64,000 bases of DNA from Micromonospora endolithica (lineage in GTDB: Bacteria > Actinomycetota > Actinomycetes > Mycobacteriales > Micromonosporaceae), in the NCBI RefSeq assembly GCF_003626595.1, contig NZ_RBAK01000002.1, forward strand, positions 248,001-312,000, given 5' to 3'. Under the pieces are notes generated by a model. It saw only the letters and a list, made by a program, of their open reading frames with translations, ran no database searches and was not told where the DNA came from. Positions 21,266 through 29,865 of this stretch are shown piece by piece (the first letter of the stretch is position 1; each line of letters begins with the position of its first letter). Made by a program: the position numbers and the translations under genes.

Positions 21266-21470
21266 CTGGCGCACCCTCTCCCGCTCGCGGCGACCGTTCG
21301 GTCGCCCATGCCGGTACGCCACCGGCGCGGTCGCGCCGGTGGTTGCGCAGAGCGTAACGCGCCGCTCGGGTACCGGCCCGGGCGGCGCACCGACGCCGAT
21401 GCCCCCGGCACCGGCCGGGATGGTGTTGACTTGTCCGGTGGCGAAGGGCAGAACGACGGAGTGCGACCAG

Positions 21471-21944
21471 GTGATCGGACGTTCGCGGCGCACCGTGCTG
21501 CGCGCCGGCACCCTGCTGGCGCTCGGCGGCGCGACGGCGACGCTCACCGGCTGTGATCCCCTCGGCCGCGGCGGGCAGCCGGCCGCCGCGCCCGACCCAC
21601 TGGCGCCGCTGGTCGACGAGGCGCTCGCGCTCGCGGCGGCGCACACCGACGCCGCGGCGGCCCATCCCCCGCTGGCCGACCGGCTCACCCCGATCGCCGA
21701 GGCGCACCGGGCACACGCCGCGGAACTGGCCGGACTGATCGGCGCCGCGACGCCCACGCCGTCCGCCTCCGCGTCACCCTCGCCGGCCGGCGACCCGGCC
21801 GCCGCGCTGGTCACCCTGCGGACCCGGGAGCAGGCCGGCCGGCAGAGCGCGACCGCGGCCTGCGCGGGGGCCCCGGCGGACCGCGCGGCCCTGCTCGCGT
21901 CGATCGTCGCCGCCCGGGCCACCCACGTGGAGGTGCTGCGGTGA
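21471..21944 (+). CDS. Tat/lipoprotein-type secreted helical protein
   Basis: A 157-residue protein. The N-terminus has a twin-arginine-like stretch ([10 protein letters not shown]), a hydrophobic core and a lipobox-like TLTGC, so it is probably exported and lipid-anchored. The mature part is Ala-rich and helical, with [15 protein letters not shown], a Pro/Ser linker ([17 protein letters not shown]) and a final helix ending in RATHVEVLR. The GTG at 21471 has GGAG nine bases upstream; GTG at 21438 and ATG at 21420 are also in frame. It overlaps the following DUF4439 gene by four bases (GTGA), so the products are probably partners. No enzymatic motif recognised. Confidence 0.75.
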   Translation: MIGRSRRTVLRAGTLLALGGATATLTGCDPLGRGGQPAAAPDPLAPLVDEALALAAAHTDAAAAHPPLADRLTPIAEAHRAHAAELAGLIGAATPTPSASASPSPAGDPAAALVTLRTREQAGRQSATAACAGAPADRAALLASIVAARATHVEVLR

Positions 21945-22381
21945 CCGCGCCGGCCGGGCCCACCGAGGCGCTGGGGGCGGCGCTCACCGCCGAGTACGCC
22001 GCCATCTGGGCGTACGGCCGGATCGGGGTCCGCCTCACCGGCGCCGATCGCCGCGCGGCCCGGGAGGCCGAGGCCGCCCACCGGCGCCGCCGCGACGCGT
22101 TGGTGGTGCAGTTGAGCACCGGCGCCGGGACGGTGCCGGCGGACCACGCCGGGTACGCGCTGCCGTACCCGGTGACCGACCGGCCCGGCGCCCTGCGCCT
22201 GGCGGTGGAGGTGGAGGAGCGGACGGCGGCGTTCTGGCGGGCGGCGGTGGCGGCGACCACCGGACCGGACCGGGACCGGGCGCTGGCCGCCCTGGTGGAG
22301 TACGCGGTCCGGGCGACGCGCTGGCGGCGGGCCGCCGGGATCACCCCGTCGACGGTGGCGTTCCCGGGTCGACCGAGCTGA
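21941..22381 (+). CDS. DUF4439 ferritin-like domain protein
   Basis: A 146-residue, all-helical protein starting with [20 protein letters not shown]. Further helices carry [16 protein letters not shown] and [20 protein letters not shown]. These Glu/His-bearing helices fit the four-helix ferritin-like fold of DUF4439, a family often found next to rimP in actinomycetes. The role is unknown; metal binding is possible but the canonical ferritin ExxH ligands are not all apparent. The GTG start overlaps the stop of the lipoprotein gene. The gene ends 64 bp before the PadR regulator. Confidence 0.85.
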   Translation: MTAPAGPTEALGAALTAEYAAIWAYGRIGVRLTGADRRAAREAEAAHRRRRDALVVQLSTGAGTVPADHAGYALPYPVTDRPGALRLAVEVEERTAAFWRAAVAATTGPDRDRALAALVEYAVRATRWRRAAGITPSTVAFPGRPS

Positions 22382-22419
22382 CGTCGGGGCCAGCCGGAGC
22401 CGTTCCGGTTGCGCTCCGC

Positions 22420-22430
22420 ATACCAGGTAT
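22420..22430. promoter_or_regulatory. Probable PadR operator
   Basis: ATACCAGGTAT is an 11 bp palindrome centred on one base, followed by a half-site-like GCATACT. It lies 15 bp upstream of the PadR start. PadR-family proteins typically bind ATGT/ATAC-rich palindromes overlapping their own promoters, so autorepression of the PadR-ABC operon is inferred. Confidence 0.5.
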
Positions 22431-22445
22431 GCATACTCCGTGAAC

Positions 22446-23045
22446 ATGTCCATCCGTCACGGACTGCTCGCCCTGCTCGAGCGCGGCCAGATGTACGGCT
22501 ACCAGCTGCGCGCCTCCTTCGAGGAATCCACCGGCTCCACCTGGCCACTGAACATCGGGCAGGTCTACACCACGCTCGCCCGCCTGGAACGCGACGGGTT
22601 GGTCCGCTCCCTGCCGGAGAGCGAGGCGGGACAGCGGCCGTACGAGATCACCGACGCCGGCCGGGCCGACCTGACCCTGTGGTTCGCCACCCCGGTCAGC
22701 CGTACCGACCGGCCCCGGGACGAGCTGGCGATCAAGCTCGCTCTCGCCCTCACCACCCCCGGGGTGGACGTGCGTTCGGTGGTGCAGACCCAGCGGGCCG
22801 CCACCATCCGGACGTTGCAGGAGTTGACCCGGTTGAAGTACGCCAGCGACCGCCCGGAGGACCTGCCCTGGCGGCTGGTCCTGGACGCGATGGTGTTCCA
22901 GGCCGAGGCGGAAGTTCGGTGGCTGGACCACTGCGAGAGCAGCCTGGTGCGGCACCGGCCCACCCCGCCCGGCGCGCCGGGCAGCGCCGGGAGCGCCGCG
23001 CCCGAAGGGACGGTGCCGCGTACGGACGAGGGGGCTCGGCGGTGA
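22446..23045 (+). CDS. PadR-family transcriptional regulator
   Basis: A 199-residue protein with the N-terminal PadR winged helix: [17 protein letters not shown] start ([20 protein letters not shown]), [20 protein letters not shown] and the wing KPYEIT-type segment [13 protein letters not shown]. The C-terminal about 90 residues form a helical dimerisation domain (Vir_act_alpha_C type) with [20 protein letters not shown] and a low-complexity Ala/Pro/Gly tail. PadR proteins commonly repress adjacent ABC efflux operons and release DNA on binding the drug. It overlaps the ABC ATPase gene (GTGA), and a palindrome lies in its promoter. Confidence 0.95.
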   Translation: MSIRHGLLALLERGQMYGYQLRASFEESTGSTWPLNIGQVYTTLARLERDGLVRSLPESEAGQRPYEITDAGRADLTLWFATPVSRTDRPRDELAIKLALALTTPGVDVRSVVQTQRAATIRTLQELTRLKYASDRPEDLPWRLVLDAMVFQAEAEVRWLDHCESSLVRHRPTPPGAPGSAGSAAPEGTVPRTDEGARR

Positions 23046-23776
23046 CCACGGCGGACGGTGCGGTGCTGGAGGTCCGCGACGTGCACCGCACGCACGGCGC
23101 CGGCCCGGCCGCGGTGCACGCGCTGCGCGGGGTGAGCCTGACCGTCCGCGCCGGCGAGCTGGTCGCCGTGATGGGGCCCTCCGGATCGGGCAAGTCGACC
23201 CTGCTGGCCCTGGCCGGCGGGTTGGACGGCCCGAGCGCCGGCGAGATCCACGTGGACGGGCAACGGCTCGGCGCCCTGGACCGGCGCCGCCTCGCCCAGC
23301 TGCGTCGCCGCCGGATCGGCTACATCTTCCAGAACCTCAACCTGATCGCCAGCCTCACCGCGGTGGAGAACGTCGCGCTCCCCCTGGAACTGGACGGAAC
23401 GGGTGCCCGACCGGCCCGGCGGCTCGCGCTCGACGCGCTGGCCGAGGTGGGCCTGCCGGAGTTGGGCGACCGGTTCCCGGACCAGCTCTCCGGCGGCCAG
23501 CAGCAGCGGGTGGCGATCGCCCGGGCCCTGGTCGGCGAGCGCCGGCTGGTGCTCGCCGACGAGCCGACCGGCGCGCTGGACTCGCAGACCGGCGAGGCCG
23601 TCCTGCACCTGCTCCGCCGCCGGATCGACGCCGGGGCGGCCGGAGTGCTGGTCACCCACGAGGCGCGGCACGCGGCGTGGGCGGACCGGGTGATCTTCCT
23701 GCGCGACGGGGTGCTGGTCGACTCGACCGCACCGCTGGGCGACGTGGCGCAGCTGCTCACCGGCAGCGGGCGGTGA
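23042..23776 (+). CDS. ABC transporter ATP-binding protein (LolD/MacB type)
   Basis: A 244-residue nucleotide-binding protein. Walker A GPSGSGKST, Q-loop FQNLNLIASLTAVENV, signature LSGGQQQR, Walker B LVLADEPTGALDSQ and switch histidine VTHEARH are all present, so it should hydrolyse ATP. The ADEPTGALD form is typical of the MacB/LolD/FtsE branch that works with FtsX-like permeases. GTG start overlapping the PadR stop and stop overlapping the permease start imply one operon and coupled translation. Likely exports a peptide, antibiotic or lipoprotein-like substrate; which is not shown. Confidence 0.97.
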   Translation: MTTADGAVLEVRDVHRTHGAGPAAVHALRGVSLTVRAGELVAVMGPSGSGKSTLLALAGGLDGPSAGEIHVDGQRLGALDRRRLAQLRRRRIGYIFQNLNLIASLTAVENVALPLELDGTGARPARRLALDALAEVGLPELGDRFPDQLSGGQQQRVAIARALVGERRLVLADEPTGALDSQTGEAVLHLLRRRIDAGAAGVLVTHEARHAAWADRVIFLRDGVLVDSTAPLGDVAQLLTGSGR

Positions 23777-26496
23777 GGGCCGGCCGGCTCGACGGCACGG
23801 TCGCCTCCTGGCGGGTCGCGCTCCGGGTCGCCCAGCGGGAGGCGTGGCGGGCGCGCGGGCGGGCCGCGCTGATCCTGGTGATGATCGTCCTGCCGGTGCT
23901 CGGCCTGTCGTTCACCGCGGTGACCTGGGACATGGCGCGACTCACCACCGCCGAGCGGATGGCCCGCCAGCTCGGCGTGGCCGACGCCGAGCTACAGATG
24001 GTGTCCCCGGGGCCGGTGACGCAGAGCCCCTGGGGCGACGGGTGGGATGTGTCCAGCGACACGAAGGGACCGCCGCCACCGATCGACCCGGCGGCGGTCG
24101 CCCCGCTGCTGCCGGCCGGCTCGCGGATGCTGCCGGTGCAGCGCTGGGCCTCCTTCGAGGTGCTGCGCGGCGACCGGATCGACAACATCGTGCAGGCCCG
24201 GCGCGTCGACCTCGCCGACCCGCTCGGGCGCGGTCTGGTCGAGTTCCTCCGTGGCCGGGCACCGGCCGCACCCGACGAGATCGCCGCCAGCGAGCCCGCG
24301 CTGGACCGGCTGGGGGTCCGCCCCGGTGACCGGGTCACCGCCGCGGACGGCTTCCGCACCTGGACGGTCGTCGCGGTGGTCGAGTTCCCGGACCAGCTGG
24401 GACCGGTCGTGGTGCTGCCGCCGGAGAAGCCGGCCGGACGGCCGGATCACGGGGACGGCACCACCCTGCTGGTCGACCTGCCCGGCGGCATCGACGCCGA
24501 CCTGGTCCGGCGGCTCAACGACCACGGTCTGGTGATCACGGCCCGCGCGCCGGTGCCGGGCGTTCCCGGGGACCGGACGATGGCGTTCGGGCCACCGTCC
24601 GCCGGCATGGATCTGGAGGGCATGAGCGTCGCCGTGCTGGTCGGCGGGCTCGGCCTGCTGGAGGTCGTGCTGCTGGTCGGGCCGGCCTTCGCGGTGGGTG
24701 TGCGGCGGCGACGCCGGGACCTCGCGTTGGTGGCGGTCGCCGGTGGCGACGCGGTGCACCTGCGCCGGATCGTGCTCGCCGACGGGCTGGTGCTGGGCGC
24801 GTCCGGCGCGGTGGTGGGCGTGCTGCTCGGCGTCGGCGCGGCCGTCGCGCTGCGCCCGCTGACCGAGCGCTACCTCTTCCAGGCCCGCTTCGCCGACTAC
24901 CGTTTCCTGCCCGAGGCGCTGGTACTGATCGCCGCGGTCGCCGTCCTGGCCGGCGTGCTCGCCGCGCTGGTGCCGGCGTGGACGGCCGCCCGGCAGGACG
25001 TGGTGGCGGGCCTGGCCGGGCGGCGCACCCCGGCGGCGTACCGACGGCACTGGCCGGTGCTCGGCGCGGCGCTGGTCGCGGTCGGCGTCGGCCTGGCCGC
25101 GGTCGGCGCGAACCGGACGTCGCCGACGGTGCTCCTGGCCGGCGTGGTGCTCGGCGAACTCGGCCTGGTCTGCGTCACGCCGGCGCTGGTCGGGCTGTTG
25201 GCCCGGCTCGGCCGCGCCCTGCCGGTGGCGCCCCGGATCGCCCTGCGCGACGCGAGCCGCAACCGGTCGTCGGCCGCGCCGGCCATCTCGGCGGTGATGG
25301 CGGCGGTGGCCACCAGCGTCGCCCTCGGCGTCTACATCGCCAGCGACGAGGCCCGCGGCATGAGCACCTATCTGCCGAACCTGCCGCCCGGCAGCGTGCT
25401 GGTGACCCAGCCCGACCCGAACATCCCCGGCGTGCCGGACCGGGACCGGGTGATCGAGGCGGCCCGGACACATCTGGGCACCGAGGCCCTCGTCCCGCTG
25501 TTCCACCCCACCTGTGCCGCGGACGACGACCCGTGCCTGGTGCAGGCGGTGCTGCCCCCCGGCCGGTCCTGCCCGTGGCAGGTCGGCGACATCGAAGGGC
25601 TCGACGAGGCCGACCAGCGGCGGGCCCGGGCCGACGAGCGCTGCCAGCGGGACCCGCGGAACACCTACGACGGTTACGTCGAGACGATCGTGGACGACGG
25701 CACCGCTCTGCCGCTGCTCACCGGCGCGGACCCGTCCACCACCGCCGCCGCCACCGCCGCGCTGGCCGCCGGAGGGGCGGTGGTGACCGACCCGCGGTAC
25801 GTCCACGACGGGCGGCTCTCGCTCGCCGTGCGGCGGGCGGCCGGCCCGGAGCAGCGGGTGAGCACCTCGGCGACGGTGGCCGGGTACGCCGTGGAGGTCG
25901 AACTCGGCCCGCCGCGCCTGGTCCTCTCCCGGCCGGCGGCCGAGCGGCTCGGGCTGACCGGCCAGCAGGTCGGCTGGGCGTTGCGGACCGGCCCGGCGAC
26001 CGAGGCGGCGCACCGGGAGCGGTTCGTCGCCGCGCTCCGGCCGCTGCGCGGGGTCCAGGTGTCGTACGAGTCCGGCAACCCCGAGGGGCCGGTGCGGCCC
26101 CTGCTCCTGCTGCTGGCCGGGGCCGCCGGGGTGATCACCATCGGCGCCACCGCGGCGGCCACCGGTCTGGCGGCCGCCGAGGGCCGCGCCGACCTGTCCA
26201 CCCTCGCGGCGGTCGGTGCCGGACCGGGCGTACGTCGGATCCTCTCCCTCAGCCAGGCCGGGGTCATCGCCGTGGTGGGGTCGCTGCTCGGGATCGTCGC
26301 CGGCCTGGCCACCGCCCTGATCATCCTGGCCGCGCTGAACCGCCACCACACCGACCGCTGGCCGGTGGAGCCGCCGTTCCCGACCGTGGTGCCGTGGAGC
26401 ACGCTCGGTGTCCTGGTGGTGGTGCCCATGGTCGCGATGCTCGGCGCCGGCCTGTTGACCCGCTCCCGGTTGCCGGTGGAGCGTCGCCTCGACTGA
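23773..26496 (+). CDS. FtsX-like ABC transporter permease
   Basis: A 907-residue permease with two FtsX repeats. The first hydrophobic helix (AALILVMIVLPVLGLSFTAV) precedes a large extracytoplasmic domain, then three helices around MSVAVLVGGLGLLEVVLLVG, ADGLVLGASGAVVGVLLGVG and VLIAAVAVLAGVLAALVPAW. A second set follows: ISAVMAAVATSVALGVYIAS, another extracytoplasmic domain with Cys-containing segments (CAADDDPCLV, RSCPWQVGD), then three terminal helices ending at MVAMLGAGLLTRSRLPVERR. This is the mechanotransmission-type architecture used with MacB-class ATPases. Located directly after its ATPase, sharing a 4 bp overlap. Paired cysteines outside the membrane may form disulphides. Confidence 0.95.
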   Translation: MRAGRLDGTVASWRVALRVAQREAWRARGRAALILVMIVLPVLGLSFTAVTWDMARLTTAERMARQLGVADAELQMVSPGPVTQSPWGDGWDVSSDTKGPPPPIDPAAVAPLLPAGSRMLPVQRWASFEVLRGDRIDNIVQARRVDLADPLGRGLVEFLRGRAPAAPDEIAASEPALDRLGVRPGDRVTAADGFRTWTVVAVVEFPDQLGPVVVLPPEKPAGRPDHGDGTTLLVDLPGGIDADLVRRLNDHGLVITARAPVPGVPGDRTMAFGPPSAGMDLEGMSVAVLVGGLGLLEVVLLVGPAFAVGVRRRRRDLALVAVAGGDAVHLRRIVLADGLVLGASGAVVGVLLGVGAAVALRPLTERYLFQARFADYRFLPEALVLIAAVAVLAGVLAALVPAWTAARQDVVAGLAGRRTPAAYRRHWPVLGAALVAVGVGLAAVGANRTSPTVLLAGVVLGELGLVCVTPALVGLLARLGRALPVAPRIALRDASRNRSSAAPAISAVMAAVATSVALGVYIASDEARGMSTYLPNLPPGSVLVTQPDPNIPGVPDRDRVIEAARTHLGTEALVPLFHPTCAADDDPCLVQAVLPPGRSCPWQVGDIEGLDEADQRRARADERCQRDPRNTYDGYVETIVDDGTALPLLTGADPSTTAAATAALAAGGAVVTDPRYVHDGRLSLAVRRAAGPEQRVSTSATVAGYAVEVELGPPRLVLSRPAAERLGLTGQQVGWALRTGPATEAAHRERFVAALRPLRGVQVSYESGNPEGPVRPLLLLLAGAAGVITIGATAAATGLAAAEGRADLSTLAAVGAGPGVRRILSLSQAGVIAVVGSLLGIVAGLATALIILAALNRHHTDRWPVEPPFPTVVPWSTLGVLVVVPMVAMLGAGLLTRSRLPVERRLD

Positions 26497-26543
26497 CGGT
26501 TCGGGGGTGCCCCCGAGGGTCGGTAGGCGGCACACTGGCGAAC

Positions 26544-27044
26544 GTGTCCGTACTGGGAACCCTCACCCGCCGCGTCGGTCACCACCGCTGGTTCGGCGCC
26601 GCCGCCCGTCTGCTCGTCCCCGCCGACCGGTTGGTCGGCCGGCTCACCCGGGGCCGGGTGGTCGCGCTGGGACTCATTCCCTCGCTGGTCATCACGACCA
26701 CCGGCCGCCGGTCCGGCAAACCGCGCAGCAACCCGCTGCTCTACGTGCCGGACGGCGACGGGTACGTGGTGATCGGCTCGAACTGGGGCCAGACCCACCA
26801 GCCCGGCTGGGCGATGAACCTGCTGGCCGAACCGGCCGCCGAGGTGGACGTCAAGGGCCGCCGGTTGTCGGTCCGCGCCGAGGTGGCCACCGGCGCCGAA
26901 CGGGAACGACTGTGGCGGCTGCTGGTCGGCGAGTGGCCGGCGTACCGCACGTACGTCGAGCGGGCCGGCGGCCGGGAGATCCGGATCTTCCGACTGGTGC
27001 CAACCGGGCGCGGCGTGCCGGCCCGGCCGGACGGCCACGGCTAG
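26544..27044 (+). CDS. Deazaflavin (F420)-dependent nitroreductase-family protein
   Basis: A 166-residue protein with the DUF385/Ddn split beta-barrel pattern: LVITTTGRRSGKPRSNPLLY, DGDGYVVIGSNWGQTHQPGW, MNLLAEPAAEVDVKGRR and a final REIRIFRLVP. The GSNWGQTHQPGWAMNL segment is the usual F420-contact and substrate region. Members reduce quinones, nitro compounds or unsaturated substrates with reduced F420, a cofactor micromonosporas make. The GTG at 26544 fits the family start. It follows the FtsX gene by 47 bp but its operon membership is unclear. Reaction unknown. Confidence 0.88.
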   Translation: MSVLGTLTRRVGHHRWFGAAARLLVPADRLVGRLTRGRVVALGLIPSLVITTTGRRSGKPRSNPLLYVPDGDGYVVIGSNWGQTHQPGWAMNLLAEPAAEVDVKGRRLSVRAEVATGAERERLWRLLVGEWPAYRTYVERAGGREIRIFRLVPTGRGVPARPDGHG

Positions 27045-27049
27045 GGTCG

Positions 27050-27835
27050 ATGTCGAAGTCCCAGGCCGGCCTGCGGCGGGCCCGCACGACGACCGGGCGT
27101 GAGGTGAGCGGCGTGGACGTGCCCGACGAGGCGTACCGGGACGATCCACGGTGGAGGGTGGCGGAGCGGGTCGCCGACGCCGCGCGACGGCGCTTCACGG
27201 CGGACGTGCTGGCGGTGGCGGTGCACGGTCCGCTCGCCCACGGCGACGACGACGGTGGCGGCGACGGTGAGGTCGGTCTGCTGGTGGCCACCTACCGGTC
27301 CGGCGGCGGCCCGCCGGCCGCGACCCGCCGGGTGGACGGCGTGCTGGTGGACCTGACCGTCACCGCCGCCGACGACTACCTCCGCCAGGCCCGGGTGATC
27401 ACGTCACTGTGGCCGCTGACCGCCGACCGCTTCGTCACCACCCGGGCCCTGCACGACCCGACCGGCTGGCTGCGCCGGCTGCGCGACGAGCACCTCGGCC
27501 GGCTGGCGCGGGCCCGCCCGGCCGAGTTCAGCACCGCCGCCCGCCGGGCCTGGTACCGGGGCAGCGCGGCGCACGCGCGGGCCGCCCGCCTCGCCGAGTG
27601 GTACGAGACCGACCAGGCGCTGCTGATGCTCGGCGAGGCCCGACTGGCCGCGGCGACGGTGCACGGCCTGCTCAGCCGCACCTACTTCCGCGACCCGGGC
27701 GACGCGGTCCGCCGGACCGGCCTGGCCGGCGCGGACATGACCGAGGTGGGCGCGGTGCTCACCCGGCAGGCCGAGGAACTGGCCGCCCGGGGACGCCCGG
27801 TCGACGGCACGGTGGACGACCTGCTCGACGGGTGA
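27050..27835 (+). CDS. Nucleotidyltransferase-like protein, function unknown
   Basis: A 261-residue protein read from the ATG at 27050; a GTG at 27104 is an alternative start. An alpha/beta N-terminal part holds VLAVAVHGPLAHGDDDGGGD and GEVGLLVATYRSGG, which resembles a degenerate nucleotidyltransferase fold (G-rich turn followed by an acidic strand), then VDLTVTAADDYLRQARV. The C-terminal half is helical with Arg/Ala-rich stretches and a LLSRTYFRDPG segment. Catalytic aspartates of active nucleotidyltransferases are not convincingly placed. It starts 5 bp after the preceding stop, so the two may be cotranscribed, and ends 3 bp from a convergent gene. Confidence 0.65.
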   Translation: MSKSQAGLRRARTTTGREVSGVDVPDEAYRDDPRWRVAERVADAARRRFTADVLAVAVHGPLAHGDDDGGGDGEVGLLVATYRSGGGPPAATRRVDGVLVDLTVTAADDYLRQARVITSLWPLTADRFVTTRALHDPTGWLRRLRDEHLGRLARARPAEFSTAARRAWYRGSAAHARAARLAEWYETDQALLMLGEARLAAATVHGLLSRTYFRDPGDAVRRTGLAGADMTEVGAVLTRQAEELAARGRPVDGTVDDLLDG

Positions 27836-27838
27836 CCG

Positions 27839-28552
27839 TCACAGCCCGCCCTGCACCCCGATCAGCGACCCGATCGCGTACGTGGCGGCGGCGGCCAACG
27901 CACCGAGCAGCAGCTGACGCGCCCCGCTGATCAGCCACGACCGGCCGGTGAACCGGGCCACCACCGCGCCGGCCGCGAACAGGCCGAACCCGCCGACGCC
28001 CAGCGCCAGCCACAGGCTGGTGGCACCGAACAGGTACGTCAGCAGCGGCACCAGTGCGCCGACCGAGAAGAACAGGAACGACGAGATCGCCGCCGCCCAC
28101 GGGCTGGGCTGGTCGTCCGGGTCGACCCCCAACTCCTCCCGGACGTGCACCCGCAGCGCCTCCTCCGGGTTGCGTCGCACCGCCTCGGCGACCTGCACGG
28201 CGAGGTCCCGGGGCAGGCCCCGGGCCACCCACGCCTCGGCCAACTCGCGCGCCTCCGCCTCCGGGTGCCGCTCCAGTTCCCGCCGTTCCTTGGCCACCTC
28301 GGCGGCGACCTGCTCGTTCGCGGAACGGACGCTGGTGTATTCCCCCAGGCCCATCGAGATGGCACCGGCCACCAGGCCGGCGGTGCCGGTGAGCACGACG
28401 CTGCGCGGCGAGACCCCGCCGCCGCCCACGCCCGCGATGAGGGCGATGTTGGTGACCAGTCCGTCCATCGCGCCGAACACGGCCGGGCGCAGCCAGCCGC
28501 CGGACACGTCCGCGTGGTGCGCCTCGCGCAGCGCCGCCGGGGTGTCGGTCAC
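27839..28552 (-). CDS. VIT1/CCC1-family iron or manganese transporter
   Basis: A 237-residue membrane protein. The first helix region [15 protein letters not shown] and the following [20 protein letters not shown] are the family's metal-path signatures (the Met/Glu-containing helix 2). A long charged cytoplasmic helix pair ([37 protein letters not shown]) supplies Glu residues that bind metal in plant VIT1, then three further helices. Bacterial members are thought to export Fe2+ or Mn2+. The GTG start at 28552 overlaps the map stop by four bases, so the two genes are coupled, linking metal efflux and a metallopeptidase. Confidence 0.92.
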   Translation of the reverse strand: MTDTPAALREAHHADVSGGWLRPAVFGAMDGLVTNIALIAGVGGGGVSPRSVVLTGTAGLVAGAISMGLGEYTSVRSANEQVAAEVAKERRELERHPEAEARELAEAWVARGLPRDLAVQVAEAVRRNPEEALRVHVREELGVDPDDQPSPWAAAISSFLFFSVGALVPLLTYLFGATSLWLALGVGGFGLFAAGAVVARFTGRSWLISGARQLLLGALAAAATYAIGSLIGVQGGL

Positions 28553-29406
28553 GGCAGGGTCAGGATCTCGTGACCGTCCTCGGTCACCACGATGGTGTGC
28601 TCGAACTGGGCGGTCCACCTGCGGTCCTTGGTCACCACCGTCCAGCCGTCGTCCCACATGTCGTACTGGTAGGTGCCGAGGGTGATCATCGGCTCGATGG
28701 TGAACGTCATCCCCGGCTCCATCACGTCGGTGGGCCGCGGGCTGTCGTAGTGCGGCACGTACAGCCCGCTGTGGAACGCCTCGCCGATGCCGTGCCCGGT
28801 GAAGTCCCGGACCACGCCGTAGCCGAACCGCTTCGCGTACGACTCGATGACCCGGCCGATCACGTTGATCTGGCGGCCCGGGGCGACCGCCCGAATGCCG
28901 CGCATCATCGCCTCGTGGGTGCGCTCGACCAGGAGCCGCGCCTCCTCGCTGACCTCCCCCACACAGAAGGTGGCGTCGGTGTCGCCGTGCACGCCACCGA
29001 TGTACGCCGTGACGTCGACGTTGACGATGTCGCCGTCGGCGAGCACCGTGGAGTCCGGGATGCCGTGGCAGACGACCTCGTTGACGCTGGTGCAGCAGGA
29101 CTTGGGGAAACCCTTGTAACCGAGCGTCGACGGGTAGGCGCCGTGGTCGCAGAGGAACTCGTGCACCACCCGGTCGATCTCGTCGGTGGTCACCCCGGGC
29201 TTGCAGTGCTCACCGGCGAGCTGGGTCGCCTGGGCGGCCAACCGTCCGGCGATCCGCATCTTCTCGATCGTCTCCGGCCGCTGCACATGCGAGCCGCGCC
29301 ATTGGCGCGGACCGGGCCGGCCCACGTACTCCGGTCGCGGGATGTGGGCGGGCACGGGACGCCCGGGGGAGAGCGTGCCTGGGGTCAGCGGCGCACGGAC
29401 GGTCAT
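28549..29406 (-). CDS. map: Type I methionine aminopeptidase
   Basis: A 285-residue MAP. The catalytic 'pita-bread' domain carries the five metal ligands in [20 protein letters not shown] (two Asp), [13 protein letters not shown] (His), [10 protein letters not shown] (Glu) and [11 protein letters not shown] (Glu). The substrate His lies in [11 protein letters not shown] 40-residue N-terminal extension ([20 protein letters not shown]) is the SH3-binding-like extension seen in mycobacterial MapB-type enzymes. It removes initiator methionine from nascent proteins. The start is at 29406; the divergent STAS gene begins 96 bp away. Confidence 0.97.
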   Translation of the reverse strand: MTVRAPLTPGTLSPGRPVPAHIPRPEYVGRPGPRQWRGSHVQRPETIEKMRIAGRLAAQATQLAGEHCKPGVTTDEIDRVVHEFLCDHGAYPSTLGYKGFPKSCCTSVNEVVCHGIPDSTVLADGDIVNVDVTAYIGGVHGDTDATFCVGEVSEEARLLVERTHEAMMRGIRAVAPGRQINVIGRVIESYAKRFGYGVVRDFTGHGIGEAFHSGLYVPHYDSPRPTDVMEPGMTFTIEPMITLGTYQYDMWDDGWTVVTKDRRWTAQFEHTIVVTEDGHEILTLP

Positions 29407-29501
29407 GTCCCAAGCCTATCGCCGGGGGTCCGGGTGACCCGCGCCACCGCCCGCCGCGGCCGGTTGTTGCCCCGCCAGGTCGGCTGTGCCATGGTGTCTG
29501 C

Positions 29502-29816
29502 GTGGATCAAGGGGGCGCACCTCCCGTCTTCTCCGCCAGCGCGGAGCTCGACGGCGATCACCTCCGGGTACTGGTGACCGGCGAGGTGGACATGGCGACC
29601 GCCGACACCATGGTGCAGACCGTCCTGCGGGAGCCGGCTGCACGGGTCACGCTCGACCTGCGCGCGGTCACCTTCTTCGACTCGGCCGCCATCCACGCCG
29701 TGGTGCGGCTCGCCCAACAGTTCCCCGACGCGCTCGACGTGCTGCCGTCCCGGCAGGTGGGCCGGGTCCTGGAGATCTCCGGCCTGGGCGACCAGGCCTG
29801 GCTCCGCCCCGCCTGA
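29502..29816 (+). CDS. STAS-domain anti-sigma factor antagonist
   Basis: A 104-residue single STAS domain. Strands and helices match SpoIIAA/RsbV proteins: DHLRVLVTGEVDMATADTMV, RVTLDLRAVTFFDSAAIHAV, then VLPSRQVGRVLEISGL. The candidate phosphorylation site is Ser61 within FFDSAAIH; classical antagonists have DSSGL, so the second residue is Ala here. The GTG at 29502 is the start. It converges on a giant hybrid regulator whose C-terminus is an anti-sigma-type kinase and which also holds a PP2C phosphatase, so this protein is the obvious candidate substrate of both. No sigma factor gene is present in the window. Confidence 0.88.
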   Translation: MDQGGAPPVFSASAELDGDHLRVLVTGEVDMATADTMVQTVLREPAARVTLDLRAVTFFDSAAIHAVVRLAQQFPDALDVLPSRQVGRVLEISGLGDQAWLRPA

Positions 29817-29832
29817 CCGCCTGCCGCGGGTG

Positions 29833-29852
29833 GCCGCCGGCACCCCGGCGGC
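29833..29852. terminator. Short convergent hairpin between the STAS and hybrid kinase genes
   Basis: GCCGCCGG (29833-29840) pairs exactly with CCGGCGGC (29845-29852) around a four-base loop. It sits in the 49 bp gap between two convergent stops and could serve both directions. Short stem, so moderate support. Confidence 0.4.
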
Positions 29853-29865
29853 ACGCCGCCACGGG

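Noticed and set aside
23992..26535. An 847-codon open frame antisense to the FtsX permease
   Set aside because: Composition is His/Gln/Gly/Arg-biased without motifs and it exactly mirrors the third-position GC pattern of the real permease.
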